Positions 52,850 to 62,559 of a stretch of 64,000 nt of DNA are shown here, in pieces. The DNA is taken from assembly GCA_946902875.1 (NCBI GenBank), contig OX336353.1, forward strand, positions 19,481,151 to 19,545,150. Direction: 5' to 3'. The translations under genes were made by a program, and so were the position numbers. A model generated the notes under the pieces. The model was given only the letters and a program-made list of their open reading frames with translations, had not been told where the DNA came from and ran no database searches. Position 1 is the stretch's first letter. Each line of letters starts with the position of its first letter. Origin of the DNA: Nematopogon swammerdamellus (lineage: Eukaryota > Arthropoda > Insecta > Lepidoptera > Adelidae).

Positions 52850-52986
52850 GCGCGGGACGGATCTCGGCGTGTCGTCGCCGCAGCGGGCGACCCGCCACGC
52901 GCATACACTATACAAGTACGGTGCGGGTGCGAGGGAGAACACTGACGAGCCGCTGCGGCGGCGACACGCCGAGATCCGCCCCGCGC
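52850..52986. repeat. GC-rich inverted repeat upstream of lipocalin B
   Basis: Arms of about 37 bp at 52850-52886 and 52950-52986 (core GATCTCGGCGTGTCG) are inverted copies with a 63-bp spacer, 75 bp before the TATA box. It is far richer in CpG than its surroundings. It could be a small mobile remnant or a promoter-proximal structure. Confidence 0.6.
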
Positions 52987-53057
52987 ATTATAACGTCGAT
53001 CAAATACGATTCAACCTATAGCAGGTTGGGCCGGGTTAACAACAGTGGTTATATTCG

Positions 53058-53090
53058 TGTATAAAACGGGATTACACTCATTTGCGCTTA
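53058..53090 (+). promoter_or_regulatory. Probable core promoter of lipocalin B
   Basis: A TATAAAA box at 53060-53066 is followed by an arthropod initiator-like TCATTT at 53078-53083. The spacing of about 20 bp from the TATA to the initiator A is shorter than the usual 25-31 bp, so the real start may lie slightly downstream. The distance to the ATG (about 130 bp) fits a short 5' UTR. Inference from motif and position only. Confidence 0.4.
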
Positions 53091-53210
53091 CAAACCGTCT
53101 CGTTACTGTCCACTCCTCGTCAACACATTCTCCGCAATCTGTTGTCTGGACTATTTAACTAGTTTTCAATAAACTTAAAAAAAAAACACATTTGTCAGAT
53201 TTTTTGTAAG

Positions 53211-53336
53211 ATGTTGAAATACGTAATAGTGTTAGTCGCAATATCGATGGGGGCGAGAGGACAGTTTATTTCTGATGCGACATGTGAAACGATTCAAAAT
53301 GGATTGGCAGCCGAAAACGCGTTCGACCTTACAAGG
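53211..53336 (+). CDS. Lipocalin B exon 1 (signal peptide)
   Basis: 42 codons from the ATG at 53211 to the donor GTATGC; phase 0. A leader of about 17 residues is followed by QFISDATCETIQNGLA with the first cysteine (C25) and FDLTR, directly before the GxW exon. The TATA-like promoter lies about 150 bp upstream. Just beyond the exon (from about 53360) begins a repeat with a Helitron-like start that also occurs at 9010. Confidence 0.88.
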
Positions 53337-56300
53337 GTATGCACTATTCACAAATCATAATCAATACTAATAATAAATCTGTAAGGGATGGTCATGGAGT
53401 AAGTTAAGTTACATACTTTGTTTTAACTAAATTGACGATTTTTAGAAATATATCTATGTATGTTATAAATATATGTATGTATGTTCCTCCATAACTCTTA
53501 AACCGATCATTCGAATTCGATTAAACTTAGTACAAGCACATTTAGAGGATCGTGTACTGCAAACCGTTTTCAAATTTCGAATTTCCTTCATCGTATCTAT
53601 TGCTGTCGCTGTGGGCCGCGCCGCTGCCCACGCACGTGAAAAGGACAACTGCAGCTCAGAATCAAACTGCCTACAAAATATTTGTGAATCAATCATTCAG
53701 GCGAAGTCTTTTTTCATGTCTTTATTCTTCCTCAATTTAAGTGATATATAATTTTTTTTGCTATTAACAACAGCCTAATAGATGTCGCTATGTCTTCATT
53801 TTAATAATTTTTTTATAGTTTTCCATATAAAAAATATGAAGTTAGGCCTAAATTGCTATATTTTCACATTTTTATAATCAAATAAATATTTCATTTAAAA
53901 TGAATTAACGAAAAAAGGACAACATAGGGACATAGATATTGACACACAAAATTTTTAAAATGGTATTGCAAGATTTACGGGTTGGAAAGAGACTTCCCCT
54001 GGTGTATGAGAAAAGTGGACTTCCCGGTTCTCTTAAAACTATACGAGAGACGAGACACAGGATAGGCTAAATAAAATTCAGTTCCGGTTACGCCATACTA
54101 ATAAGTATTAAGGCCCACTTGCACCAACACGAGTTTAAAGTTAAGTAGCGAGTTATGGATTATTGGAGTTATGATTAAACGCGGCACAATGTCAAATATG
54201 ACCATAAAATCGGACACGTCCTTTTTATTCCAGAAATTTATAGATTTAGTTATTTAAAATGCTAGAGTAAAATTCCCCCGCCTCTGCGACTTTTAGTTTA
54301 GGAGAAATACATTTTTGAAAATTACACTTTTTTAGTTTCGGAAAAACGAAAAATAATTCTACAATTAAAACTAAGCTACTTATTTAAATTTCACTCAGCC
54401 TCATCAAAGACCCTTTCGAATATCCACATTTGAAAAGTTATTCGAGGCTGTGAAAGTTTACAGAAATCGAATTATATATATTTTTTATTTTTTTTATTTT
54501 ATTTTTTTTCTCCTAGATCCCGTAGTAGTAGGCGGAGATATTTATACCGAAAATAGTTCACTATTTTCTCTGTCCGTTAAAAAAAAGCCGACGCCTTATT
54601 CCATGGGTTTAAGAAGTTATGCTCATTTTAGTGCAATTATCAATTTTCGGGCAATAGGGTTGGCACTTTACAAAACCTTTTATTTTTTCGGAAAATAATG
54701 ATATGTTCCCAGCAGTGAATGTATATGGACTATCAGTCAGTCAGTCAGTGTGTATGTGTTCACTGCTGGACATACGCCTCCCCAATTTTAAACATAGTGG
54801 CCGACATGAAATGAAGGGAAACACTGACATGGCATGCATACTTAGTTCGCCCTGTGTTATGGGCTGACATCACGGATGCTGTAGTGTAGGTGATTTAGCC
54901 AGCCGTGTCAGTTTCCATAAAAAAAAAAAACAAAAAAAAAACAAAAACAAAAACCAAAACAAGCTAATTATTAACCCGCGGGTTAAAAGAAATCACGAAA
55001 CAATACAATAAAATTAATCAAATGTCAAAAATAAATAAATAAAAAATGGGAAATTTTTTATTCATTCTAGTAACAACCCTAGACCATAGCGAATAACTCC
55101 TGTAACTTCTTAATCCCATGGAATTAGGCGTCGGTTTTTTTTTAACGGACAGAGGAAACAGTGAACTATTTTCGGTATAAATATCTCCGCCTACTACTAC
55201 GGGATCTAGGAGAAAAAAAATAAAATAAAAAAAATAAAAAATAAATATAATTCGATTTCTGTAAACTTTCACAGCCTCGAATAACTTTTAAAATGTGGAT
55301 ATTCGAAAGGGTCTTTGATATGGCTGAGTGAAATTTAAATAAGTAGCTTAGTTTTAATTGTAGAATTATTTTTCGTTTTTCCGAAACTAAAAAAGTGTCA
55401 TTTTCAAAAAATGTTTTCTCCTAAACTAAAAGTCGCAGAGGCGGGAGAGTTTTACTCTAGCATTTTAAATAAATAAATCTATTAATTTCTGGAATAAAAA
55501 GAACGTGTCCGATTTTAAGGTCATATTTGATACTGTGCGCGGTTCCCACAGTCAAAGGGTGCTAGCTTAAACTGGTTTAGCGAGTTAAACTGGTTTATAT
55601 ATTAAATTTGTGTTGGTGCAAGTGGGCCTAAGTCACGCTAAGATGTGACTCTCAAGTCTCATACAATACAAACCTAATTGTTCCGCGCGCCGAAATAAAG
55701 GTGCGGTAGCGGGCTTAAGTACTTACTTTTTTCTCGCGAGCAAAGCAAAGCCGCGCGCAAAATCTAATATTAAATAATCTTCTTTCTGAAATGTGTTTTA
55801 TGTATACCCAATTCGTTCGGTATGGGTTTGGAGCGCCACGTAACTTCGACCATACAATATCAACGGAAGGAATTTTATACCTGACGAATAAGTACGTGCA
55901 TACCTACGCTGCTTCACCGGTCGGAACCGGTGAAAAACTGTAGGTCCCTTCCCTTGCCCCTTACTAGTTGGCCGACTGTGTTGGTACAACCGTCGGTACT
56001 GCATGTAAGATGACCGCATAGCAGCCTCGGTTGTGTTCTCCTCTATAGTAGTATCCAGTATACCCAGCAATTCAAAGGGAGATCTCCGGTATGACACCTA
56101 CCTTCTCGGAGGTGATATTGGCAGGTCTTAACACGTGCTTTGACCCCTCCGAATCTGCCACCCATACCGGATTAAATATTGTTTTAAGGGGGGAGGGGGT
56201 AATAGGCAAAACATCCCATCATATTATCCTAACAATAGCCATAATTATAACAATAATTTACATGCTTATAGTTACCTAGGTAAAGATTCAAATTACATAT

Positions 56301-59300
56301 AATGTTTGTAATATAATCTTGTAAATTCTCTGAAAAATAAGTGGGTTAAAAGTGGTAAAAACTTCAAAAATGCATTTGCTCATTTCGTTACAAATACGTC
56401 CATACAAAAAACGCTCGCGCACGGTAACTGCCCAAAATTTAGAATGTTCAAAGATAGTTCAGTGAAAAACCATTTATTCTGTAAGCGTTTGAATTTATTT
56501 AGATGATTCTTAGTCTTATTGACTATAAGCTCAATGAAGCATTTTTCGTATTAGATGCATTTGTAAAAAATGGCGAGTGAAATAGCAAAGGCATTTTTGA
56601 ACGATTTTATCACTTTTCAACCACATATTTTTAAGCAATTTATAAGATTAAATTAAAAATAATATATTCGCATTATACTTTGAATCTTTACCTAATCTAT
56701 AGGCATATAAATTATAGTTAAATCACTTGAAATATGGGTATGGTTAGGGAAATACGAAGTGATTTTGCCTAGTAGCCCCGCTTAAATCCATTACATAAAA
56801 CACAATTTAAAAAAAAACAATTTATTTCCAGTTCGAAGGCAGGTGGATCGAAGTGGAGCGCGTGGAGAACACGGCGCAAGACCAGTGCGCGTCAGCCAAC
56901 GTGACCAGGAACGACACGGCCCTGGAAGTCAGCTACAGCGACAAGAAATTCCATAACGTCACTTTCAATGCGACAAGAGCCCCGGCTGAGGGCACGGGGA
57001 AACTGACTGTGCATTTTGGAACAGGTTTGTAGCAAACATTTGCAAATTAAATGAAAACCGGCCAAGTGCGAGTCGGGCTAGCGCACCGAGGTCTCCGCAC
57101 CAAAAAAAAAAAACTTTGAAAAAACAAGTTTCTTGTATGAGGATGAGGACCCCTTTAATTTTTCACTTTTTCAATGGTTTTATTACGTTTTTAGGGTTCC
57201 GTGTCGGGTACGGGAGCCTATTACTAAGCGTACGCCGTCTATCTGTCTGTCTGTCTGTCTGTCTGACCGTCTGTCCGAGGGCTGTATCTCTTGCACCGTA
57301 ATAGGTATCCCGTTGAAATTTTCACAGAATATGTGTTATTATTATAACAGCCGATATAACAAAAAATAATAAAAATAAGAAAAAGTTAAAAATTCACGGG
57401 GGATAGAAGAAACTAAAAAAATTATGCGCGCCATCTACCGAAAAGAGTATGAAGCATTTTAACTCTAATCATGAATTTTAACTAATATGAAGCATTTCAT
57501 AAACACGCCACAGATGGCGTGAGTGGCGCTAACCATGACATGGCGATACGGAACCCTCGGTGCGCGAGTTCGACTCGCACTTGGCCGGTTTTTTTCTAGT
57601 GCAGACAAAGAGCGCATTTTACAAGTAGGTATATGGCGAAGTAAATAGTATGGTGTGTGTTTGGCCTGAATGATGAGGTTACTAATCCATAGCAAACAAG
57701 ACAGTCTGTTTGGTTTGCGATGACTAAAGTGCTAATGAATATCTAAATCGCTACAATGATCATAAAAGCATACAACCGCGGTTGCTTTTATCTCTAAATG
57801 TGATTGTAAACTAAAAGTGGTTCCCCGATCACCACGACGACGTATGTTTTTAGGGTTCCGTATCCGGTACGGGACCCTATTACTAAGCCTACGCCGTCTA
57901 TCTGTCTGTCCGTCTGTCCGTCTGTCCGTCCGTTCGTCTGTCTGTCCGAGGGCTGTATCTCTTGAACCGTAATAGGTAGCCCGTTGAAATTTTCACAGAA
58001 AATGTATTATTATGACCGATATAACAACAAATAATAAAAAATGTATGAAATAAAAAAAAATCGAACCCTAGAGTTGAAGGCGGTCGGTTATTTTTGCTTG
58101 CTTTAGCACCGCCTTCAACTCCAGAGTTAGATTTTTTTTTATTTCAAGCATTTTTGAAGGCGGTTTTTATATTTTTTTAAATCGTTTTTTTATTTAACAG
58201 TATTTTTTGTATTTTTTTTGCTATTAATGTACTCGGCTTAATCACTCGGCCTTCGGCCTCGCGATTCCGGGAGCACCAGCTTTCAAATAAAAAAAGACTC
58301 ATCAAAATCGGTTCACCCAGTCGAAAGTTATTAGGAACATAAAAAAATAAAATAAAATACAGTCGAATTGAGAGCCTCCTCCTTTTTTTGAAGTCGGTTA
58401 AAAATAAGAAAAAGTAAAAAATTCACGGGGTTCCCATATTAATCTCTCTCTTTAACACATTAGCGCCCTATGCATCGCTTCCTCTTACCGCTAGCTTGTG
58501 CGCGCTAGACCAATCGTATTCCTTTTTAAGTTCATATTCCTTTTGGCGGAGCGAGCGCAGAGACTCAGCACCGCATCTATCTAGTTTGGTACGTACCTAG
58601 CATGTCGAATTTTCAAGAGCCATACATTAAATTTAATTTCCGTTCGTTTTCAGAAGCGTATCCGATCTGGGTGCTGGCTACGGATTACATAAACTTCGCT
58701 CTGATCTACTCCTGCCACACAGACGCAGGTGCTGGCTCTAAGGGTGAGTACTATGGATAAAATTGTTTTGGCGAAAATTGTATTGTCTTCTGGGCACGAT
58801 TAGTCACTCCATCCATATTTAACATCTTCATTTCTATAAAAACAATATCTTAGCTTGGCAATCACATAGCGCAAACAAATGGCTTCGTAAAGATTTCTTT
58901 CCAGTTTACTAACAAACTGGTATTAGGCCCACTTGCACCAACACGAATTTAACGATATGAACCAGTTTAACTCGTTAAGCTAGCACCCGTTGACTGTGGG
59001 AACCGCGTTTAAATCCATAACTCGCTACTTAACTCTAAACTCGTGTTGGTGCAAGTGGGCCTTAGATACGTATATTGTTATAATATCTTAACTGTCCGAT
59101 TGCCAAGTCAACATATTTTTTGACATTGGAAATGTCTTTTCAATCGCTTCAGTATAGTCCCCGATTTCCAGCGAGAGTGCGAATTTGCCCTGTTGTCGTG
59201 AGTTTAAGGCTAAGTTAATTTTTAGGGTGTCAAATGACGCGTATCGAAGAGGGCTACAAGATGGTTAAAAAAATTTTTAAAAGTTTGAGGGTTTTTGAGA

Positions 59301-61137
59301 AAATCGCAACCATTTTTAGGGGGACCAAAAAGGACCCTTTTAAGCATTTTTCTCAATATATATTTTAAACTTTTATATTTTTACATTGTAGATTAACTCA
59401 TTACCGGTGGATGTTCTTAACATTGAAAATGTTTTTTCGATCGCTTCAGTATAGCCCCCCATTTTCTCTGAGAGTGTGAAATCGTCCGATTGAGGGCTCA
59501 AAAGACGCGTCTCGGCTAGTGCTACAAGATGGTGATTTTTTTTCTGAAAAGTAAAAAAAATCCATTTTGAAATGCAAAAATGTGAAAAAAAATATTTTTT
59601 CAAACTAAATCTCTTATATCTCAAAAACTAAATGTGATATCGAAAATTTAAAAAAAATCTGTTTAGATTTGGACTTTGGGCTACATTTAAAAAAAATCAT
59701 TCGCCTATCGATGATGGTTCGTGCTGTAGGTGGTCCCTCAATTTTTTTCCATTTTCGCTGAGAGTGGGAAATCGACTTTTGGAAGTGCAACAGCGTAGAG
59801 AGCGAGGAGGAATATCCGAATGTATGAAATAAATTGTGAAAAATCAAATCACGGCTCTGCAGATCCTCAGGTGACTTTGATAGTTTGTTAGTTGGGTTCT
59901 GATGATGGAGCCGGAAGGAAGCCATGAACTCCTAAACTACACATGATAAATCCACCGTGTTTGGGCTCGTTGGATTTGTCTTCGCAAGTACTCTTGCCAT
60001 ATATGATGTCCAGGGTCCTGATGATGGAGCCGGAATGAAGCCATAGGAACTCCTAAACCACACATGATAAATCCACCGTGTTTGGGCTCGTTGGATTTGT
60101 CTTCGCAAGTACTCTAGTGATATGTTATTTCCAGGGTCCTGATGATGGAGCCGGAAGGAGGCCATAGGAACTCCTAAACTACACATTATAACATACAACT
60201 ACATATTATAACATACAAATACACATATAACTAACATATAAACATAGAATACTATTAAAAACCTCACGTTAACTTCTAGTGTCCGATGCCAAATACGACT
60301 TTGGTGACGACAGCATAAGGTTCAATATTGAACCGTGCAAGTTGACTGTTCGCAAAAGCTATGCGACATCATAAAGGTGCAATAGATTGAAAATTTGGAG
60401 ATAATACGTAACAGTCCGATGGCGTAGTTGGTTATCGCGTTGGCGGCTCAAGCCAAAGACCCAGGTTCGAATCCTGGCCGGGATGTATTTTTTCCAATGA
60501 TTTTCGCTTTGCATTTTTCTAATAAAAATATATACACATTATAAATCCACTATGTTTGGGCTCGTTGGATTTGTCTTTGCAAGTACTCTAGTCATAGATT
60601 TCCAGGGTCCTGATGATAGAGCCGGAAGGAAGCCATAGGAATATATTGCCGGAAGGAAGCCATAGGAATATATATAGGCTCCGTCCGACTCAGACACCCA
60701 TACCAGATTACATTAAAAAAAACAAAGATACAGCGATGTCAAAAGTACTCAGATTTGCTTGGAGAAAATGATGGTATACGGCCGTGTTTGCTCGACTTGG
60801 CGGTGGCACGGCCGTGTCCCCAGACTTTGTCAAAGCTAGCACAGGCTAGTTCTCAGTAAAGATGCAGTAAACATTCAGTGAACATGCAGTAAACATTATT
60901 AAATAATACTCCTTGTCCACAGTGTACATGTCGAAACTGAGCCGCAACGGGACCCTATCGGCGAAGCACGCCACTGAAATCAACAACAAGCTGAACACAA
61001 TCACCACCCTGAAAAACATCGTATTCAAGAACATTAATCATTCGCCGGAGTTTTGCAGAAGTGGAGCTTACAACCTTCGCGCATACACCTTCTCCTTGGC
61101 TGCTGTTGTTTTGACTAGTGTACTAGTCATAGCTTGA
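53211..61137 (+). CDS. Lipocalin B: Lazarillo-like lipocalin with probable GPI-anchor signal, complete 4-exon gene
   Basis: Exons 53211-53336, 56832-57024, 58654-58743 and 60923-61137 join into a 207-aa frame with intron phases 0, 1, 1, the same as lipocalin A, and GT-AG junctions throughout. Seen: a signal peptide (MLKYVIVLVAISMGARG), GxW as G45-R46-W47, LATDYINFALIYSC (TDY at 116-118), KLSR in the third region, and four cysteines (25, 61, 127, 181) in register with lipocalin A. Six N-glycosylation sequons (N65, N69, N84, N88, N145, N175) against one in A. The C-terminus has small residues S183-G184-A185, a short polar spacer and a 14-residue hydrophobic end (SLAAVVLTSVLVIA), the layout of a GPI attachment signal. 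Known family: grasshopper Lazarillo is a GPI-linked, glycosylated neuronal lipocalin. Inference: B is a cell-surface lipocalin. Confidence 0.9.
53337..54111 (+). other. Intron 1 of lipocalin B, first part
   Basis: From about 53360 a repeat with a Helitron-like start (CAATACTAATAATAAATCTG), shared with 9009-9050. The remaining sequence is AT-rich with no exon-like ORF. Confidence 0.4.
54112..55628. mobile_element. PIF/Harbinger-type fold-back element (1,517 bp)
   Basis: Flanked by TAA on both sides, with ends GGCCCACTTGCACCAACAC and its inverse. Arms of about 500 bp (54112-54640 and 55095-55628) are inverted copies, each encoding the same compositional frame (LDPVVVGGDIYTENSSLF). The TAA duplication and GGCCC ends fit PIF/Harbinger. 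No transposase. A SINE fragment lies in its centre. Confidence 0.7.
54795..54930 (+). mobile_element. 5S/tRNA SINE tail fragment inside the fold-back element
   Basis: GGCCGACATGAAATGAAGGG, TTATGGGCTGACATCACGGA and GTCAGTTTCCATAAAAA. Confidence 0.7.
55895..56165 (+). mobile_element. Second SINE family, body and tail
   Basis: AAAAACTGTAGGTCCCTTCC, GCCTCGGTTGTGTTCTCCTC and CACCTACCTTCTCGGAGGTG; the tRNA-like head is missing. It lies in intron 1 of lipocalin B. Confidence 0.7.
56166..56831. other. Intron 1 of lipocalin B, last part
   Basis: AT-rich, no repeat identified. The polypyrimidine tract and TTTATTTCCAG acceptor lie at its end. Confidence 0.5.
56832..57024 (+). CDS. Lipocalin B exon 2 (GRW motif, glycosylated strands)
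   Basis: 193 bp between TTTATTTCCAG and GTTTGT; it ends in phase 1. It starts FEGRWIEVERVENTAQDQCA (GxW plus second cysteine C61), then carries four N-glycosylation sequons in about 25 residues (NVT, NDT, NVT, NAT). It is markedly GC-richer than the flanking introns, as expected for real coding sequence. A MITE with long terminal inverted repeats starts 30 bp after the donor (57054). Confidence 0.9.
57054..57595. mobile_element. MITE with about 48-bp inverted ends (542 bp), intron 2 of lipocalin B
   Basis: Ends AAAACCGGCCAAGTGCGAGT and the inverse ACTCGCACTTGGCCGGTTTT. The interior has TTTTTAGGGTTCCGTGTCGG, (TCTG)n and GAGGGCTGTATCTCTTG. It starts 30 bp after the exon 2 donor. This copy defines the family seen in part at 10428-10835. 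Confidence 0.75.
57850..58410. repeat. Nested repeat fragments in intron 2 of lipocalin B
   Basis: 57850-58040: GGGTTCCGTATCCGGTACGG with (TCCG/TCTG)n. 58040-58210: a palindromic fragment of the GAGTTGAAGGCGG family. 58215-58275: the hairpin CACTCGGCCTTCGGCCTCGC. 58290-58410: the inverse of the family G start. Confidence 0.6.
58654..58743 (+). CDS. Lipocalin B exon 3 (LATDYINFALIYSC region)
   Basis: 90 bp between CGTTTTCAG and GTGAGT, phase 1 to phase 1. It encodes AYPIWVLATDYINFALIYSC and then a short loop rich in small residues (HTDAGAGSK). The third cysteine (C127) aligns with C130 of lipocalin A. The near-identity of ATDYINFA in the two genes, against divergence elsewhere, supports common descent. 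Confidence 0.9.
58926..59061. mobile_element. Short PIF/Harbinger-type MITE (136 bp)
   Basis: TTA on both sides, ends GGCCCACTTGCACCAACACG and its inverse, about 30 bp of terminal inversion. The same termini as the 1.5-kb element at 54112-55628, so it is probably its short relative. It lies in intron 3 of lipocalin B. Confidence 0.8.
59125..59790. repeat. Diverged direct repeats (about 300-bp spacing)
   Basis: TCGCTTCAGTATAG with GCGAGAGTG/TGAGAGTG and GACGCGT ... CTACAAGATGG occurs at 59145-59265 and 59438-59535, with a third remnant near 59755. Intron 3 of lipocalin B. Confidence 0.55.
59895..60665. repeat. Tandem repeat of about 127 bp, interrupted
   Basis: Units with CTGATGATGGAGCCGGAAGG and CGTGTTTGGGCTCGTTGGAT start near 59898, 60017 and 60139, and the array resumes at 60545-60665. 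The interruption (60190-60540) is otherwise unique and contains the tRNA-like sequence. Related single units occur at 35450-35540 and 41470-41560. Confidence 0.7.
60413..60485 (+). tRNA. tRNA-like sequence (cloverleaf-capable, isotype unclear)
   Basis: A box TGGCGTAGTTGG (60420-60431), B box GGTTCGAATCC (60464-60474), a D stem of 3 bp, a 5-bp anticodon stem TTGGC/GCCAA with loop GGCTCAA, and a 5-bp T stem CCAGG/CCTGG. A pol III terminator-like TTTTTT follows. Against function: position 33 is G instead of T, and the acceptor stem has two mismatches and a wobble. The nominal anticodon would be CTC. It could be a tRNA pseudogene or a young tRNA-derived SINE head. Confidence 0.45.
60923..61137 (+). 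CDS. Lipocalin B exon 4 (C-terminal helix, GPI-type tail)
   Basis: 215 bp from the acceptor TTGTCCACAG to the stop TGA at 61135-61137. It starts VYMSKLSRNGTLSAKHAT (third lipocalin region, sequon NGT), contains the fourth cysteine (SPEFCRSG), and ends with a hydrophobic run without basic residues after it. Lipocalin A lacks this extension. A MITE begins 17 bp after the stop codon, so the 3' UTR carries it. Confidence 0.88.
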
Positions 61138-61153
61138 TAGCTTCATATAGGTA

Positions 61154-61548
61154 CACCGTATCCCAAAACTCAACGTCAAGCGGGAACCAGGGAGTAGGCC
61201 AGTTTATGACTACCCAGGGAAAAATAAGAAAAAAAATCGGAGTCATTTGTTTTTTATGATATGATATGAGCATTTTTTGAAAAACGTTGAAAATTTATAT
61301 ATCGTACAACATTTTAGGTACTATAACTACTAATTTGCGTTAAAATGTTTATATTGGAAGCCTTTGCTATTGATAACTATCCCAAATAGAACAAGAATGC
61401 CTGTAGTTTTACAAAAAAAAAACAAAATTCATTTCAATTTTTTTCTTAAAAATTCACACATATTTTTTTTTTTCTTATTTTTCCCTGGGTAATCATAAAC
61501 TGGCCTACTCCCTGGTTCCCGATTGACGTTGAGTTTTGGGACACGTTG
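61154..61548. mobile_element. TA-type MITE (395 bp) in the 3' UTR of lipocalin B
   Basis: Flanked by TA, with ends CACCGTATCCCAAAACTCAA and TTGAGTTTTGGGACACGTTG, about 70 bp of inverted termini (GGGAACCAGGGAGTAGGCCA). It begins 17 bp after the lipocalin B stop. Related to 22497-22918. Confidence 0.78.
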
Positions 61549-62125
61549 TATATATATATACATATTAACTGACTACATTCCATGTAGGTATGGTAGAAAT
61601 CCTCGAAATCCAGCCAAAGGCCATAAAAGCATTAACACATTGTTACCGATATGATTAGCCATGTAAATTTGTCCTTATTTCTCCTGCAGTAAATTTCAGT
61701 TTAACTAAGCGAAAATTTATTCATCACTTTTTAAGGGTCGTTAATGTTTCGGTTTTTTTTTTTATCTATATTATAATATTTCATTTAAGCTTTTTAAGAG
61801 ACTTCATTTGAATTTGTAATGATTTTGTTAAGTTAGGTTAGGTTAGATTAGGTTACAAGTAAATAAATTGGTTTTGTAATAATTTCCGTGCATTTACTTA
61901 TAGGCGACGCGATTGGTGCGTGTGTGAGTGAGCGCGTATGTAAGAATGTCAGAGTGTGTGTGTGTGTGTGGTGTTCTAGGAAGAGAGGGCAGGTTGTGAG
62001 GAACCGAGTACGAAGTAACTATTACTTAATCTGTGACAGAGTGTCAGATCCATGTGAGCATCTAATCGTCTGGTTCCCAAGGCTATTTCATCACCAGATT
62101 TTTTAATTAAAATTTTTTTTTATTT
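61549..62125. other. 3' flank of lipocalin B
   Basis: Contains a TTAGG-like run (61833-61855), the AATAAA at 61862 and a short (GT)n tract (61950-61970). The 72-codon frame at 61888-62106 has no recognised motif. Confidence 0.4.
61862..61867 (+). promoter_or_regulatory. Candidate polyadenylation signal of lipocalin B
   Basis: An AATAAA hexamer lies about 725 bp after the stop codon, downstream of the MITE at 61154-61548 and of a short TTAGG-like run. If it is used, the 3' UTR contains the whole MITE hairpin. The variant signals before it were not assessed. Confidence 0.35.
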
Positions 62126-62129
62126 TTTT

Positions 62130-62345
62130 GACATAAAAAAAAACATAAAACCGACTTCCTAAAAACAGTAGAACTAAAAACTATTTAAAATAAAAATATA
62201 AAAACCGCCTTCAAAAATATATGAAATAAAAACCTAAAAAAAAACGAACCCTATAGAGTTGAAGGCGGTGCTAAAAAGGCTACACAAATCACAAAGGATA
62301 TCCACTCATGTTTTCTTTCATGCATCATTTTTGCTTTAGCACTAC
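62130..62345. repeat. Palindromic repeat fragment of the GAGTTGAAGGCGG family
   Basis: AACCGCCTTCAAAAATATAT, GAGTTGAAGGCGGTGCTAAA and CACAAATCACAAAGGATATC. The right arm is truncated by a SINE. Confidence 0.65.
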
Positions 62346-62525
62346 CGCACTGAGTGAAACGTCGGTCGAAACGGCTATGTAAATAGTTTGTGTTTTCCGA
62401 CCAGTTCACAGCACGATCAAAGGGGGAAGCACTGACATGGCACTTAGTTCACCCGGTGTTATGGGCTGACATCACGGACGTTGTAGGTTATGTAGCCAAC
62501 CGTGTCAGTTTTCATAAAAAAAAAA
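62343..62525 (+). mobile_element. 5S/tRNA SINE, 3' half
   Basis: From CTACCGCACTGAGTGAAACG through the tail GTGTCAGTTTTCATAAAAAA. Confidence 0.75.
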
Positions 62526-62559
62526 CCACAACACCGTAACATTGCTTTAAAAAAAATTA

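Noticed and set aside
54450..55272. Two similar ORFs beginning MKVYRNRII
   Set aside because: They are the inverted arms of the fold-back element at 54112-55628; no conserved domain is visible.
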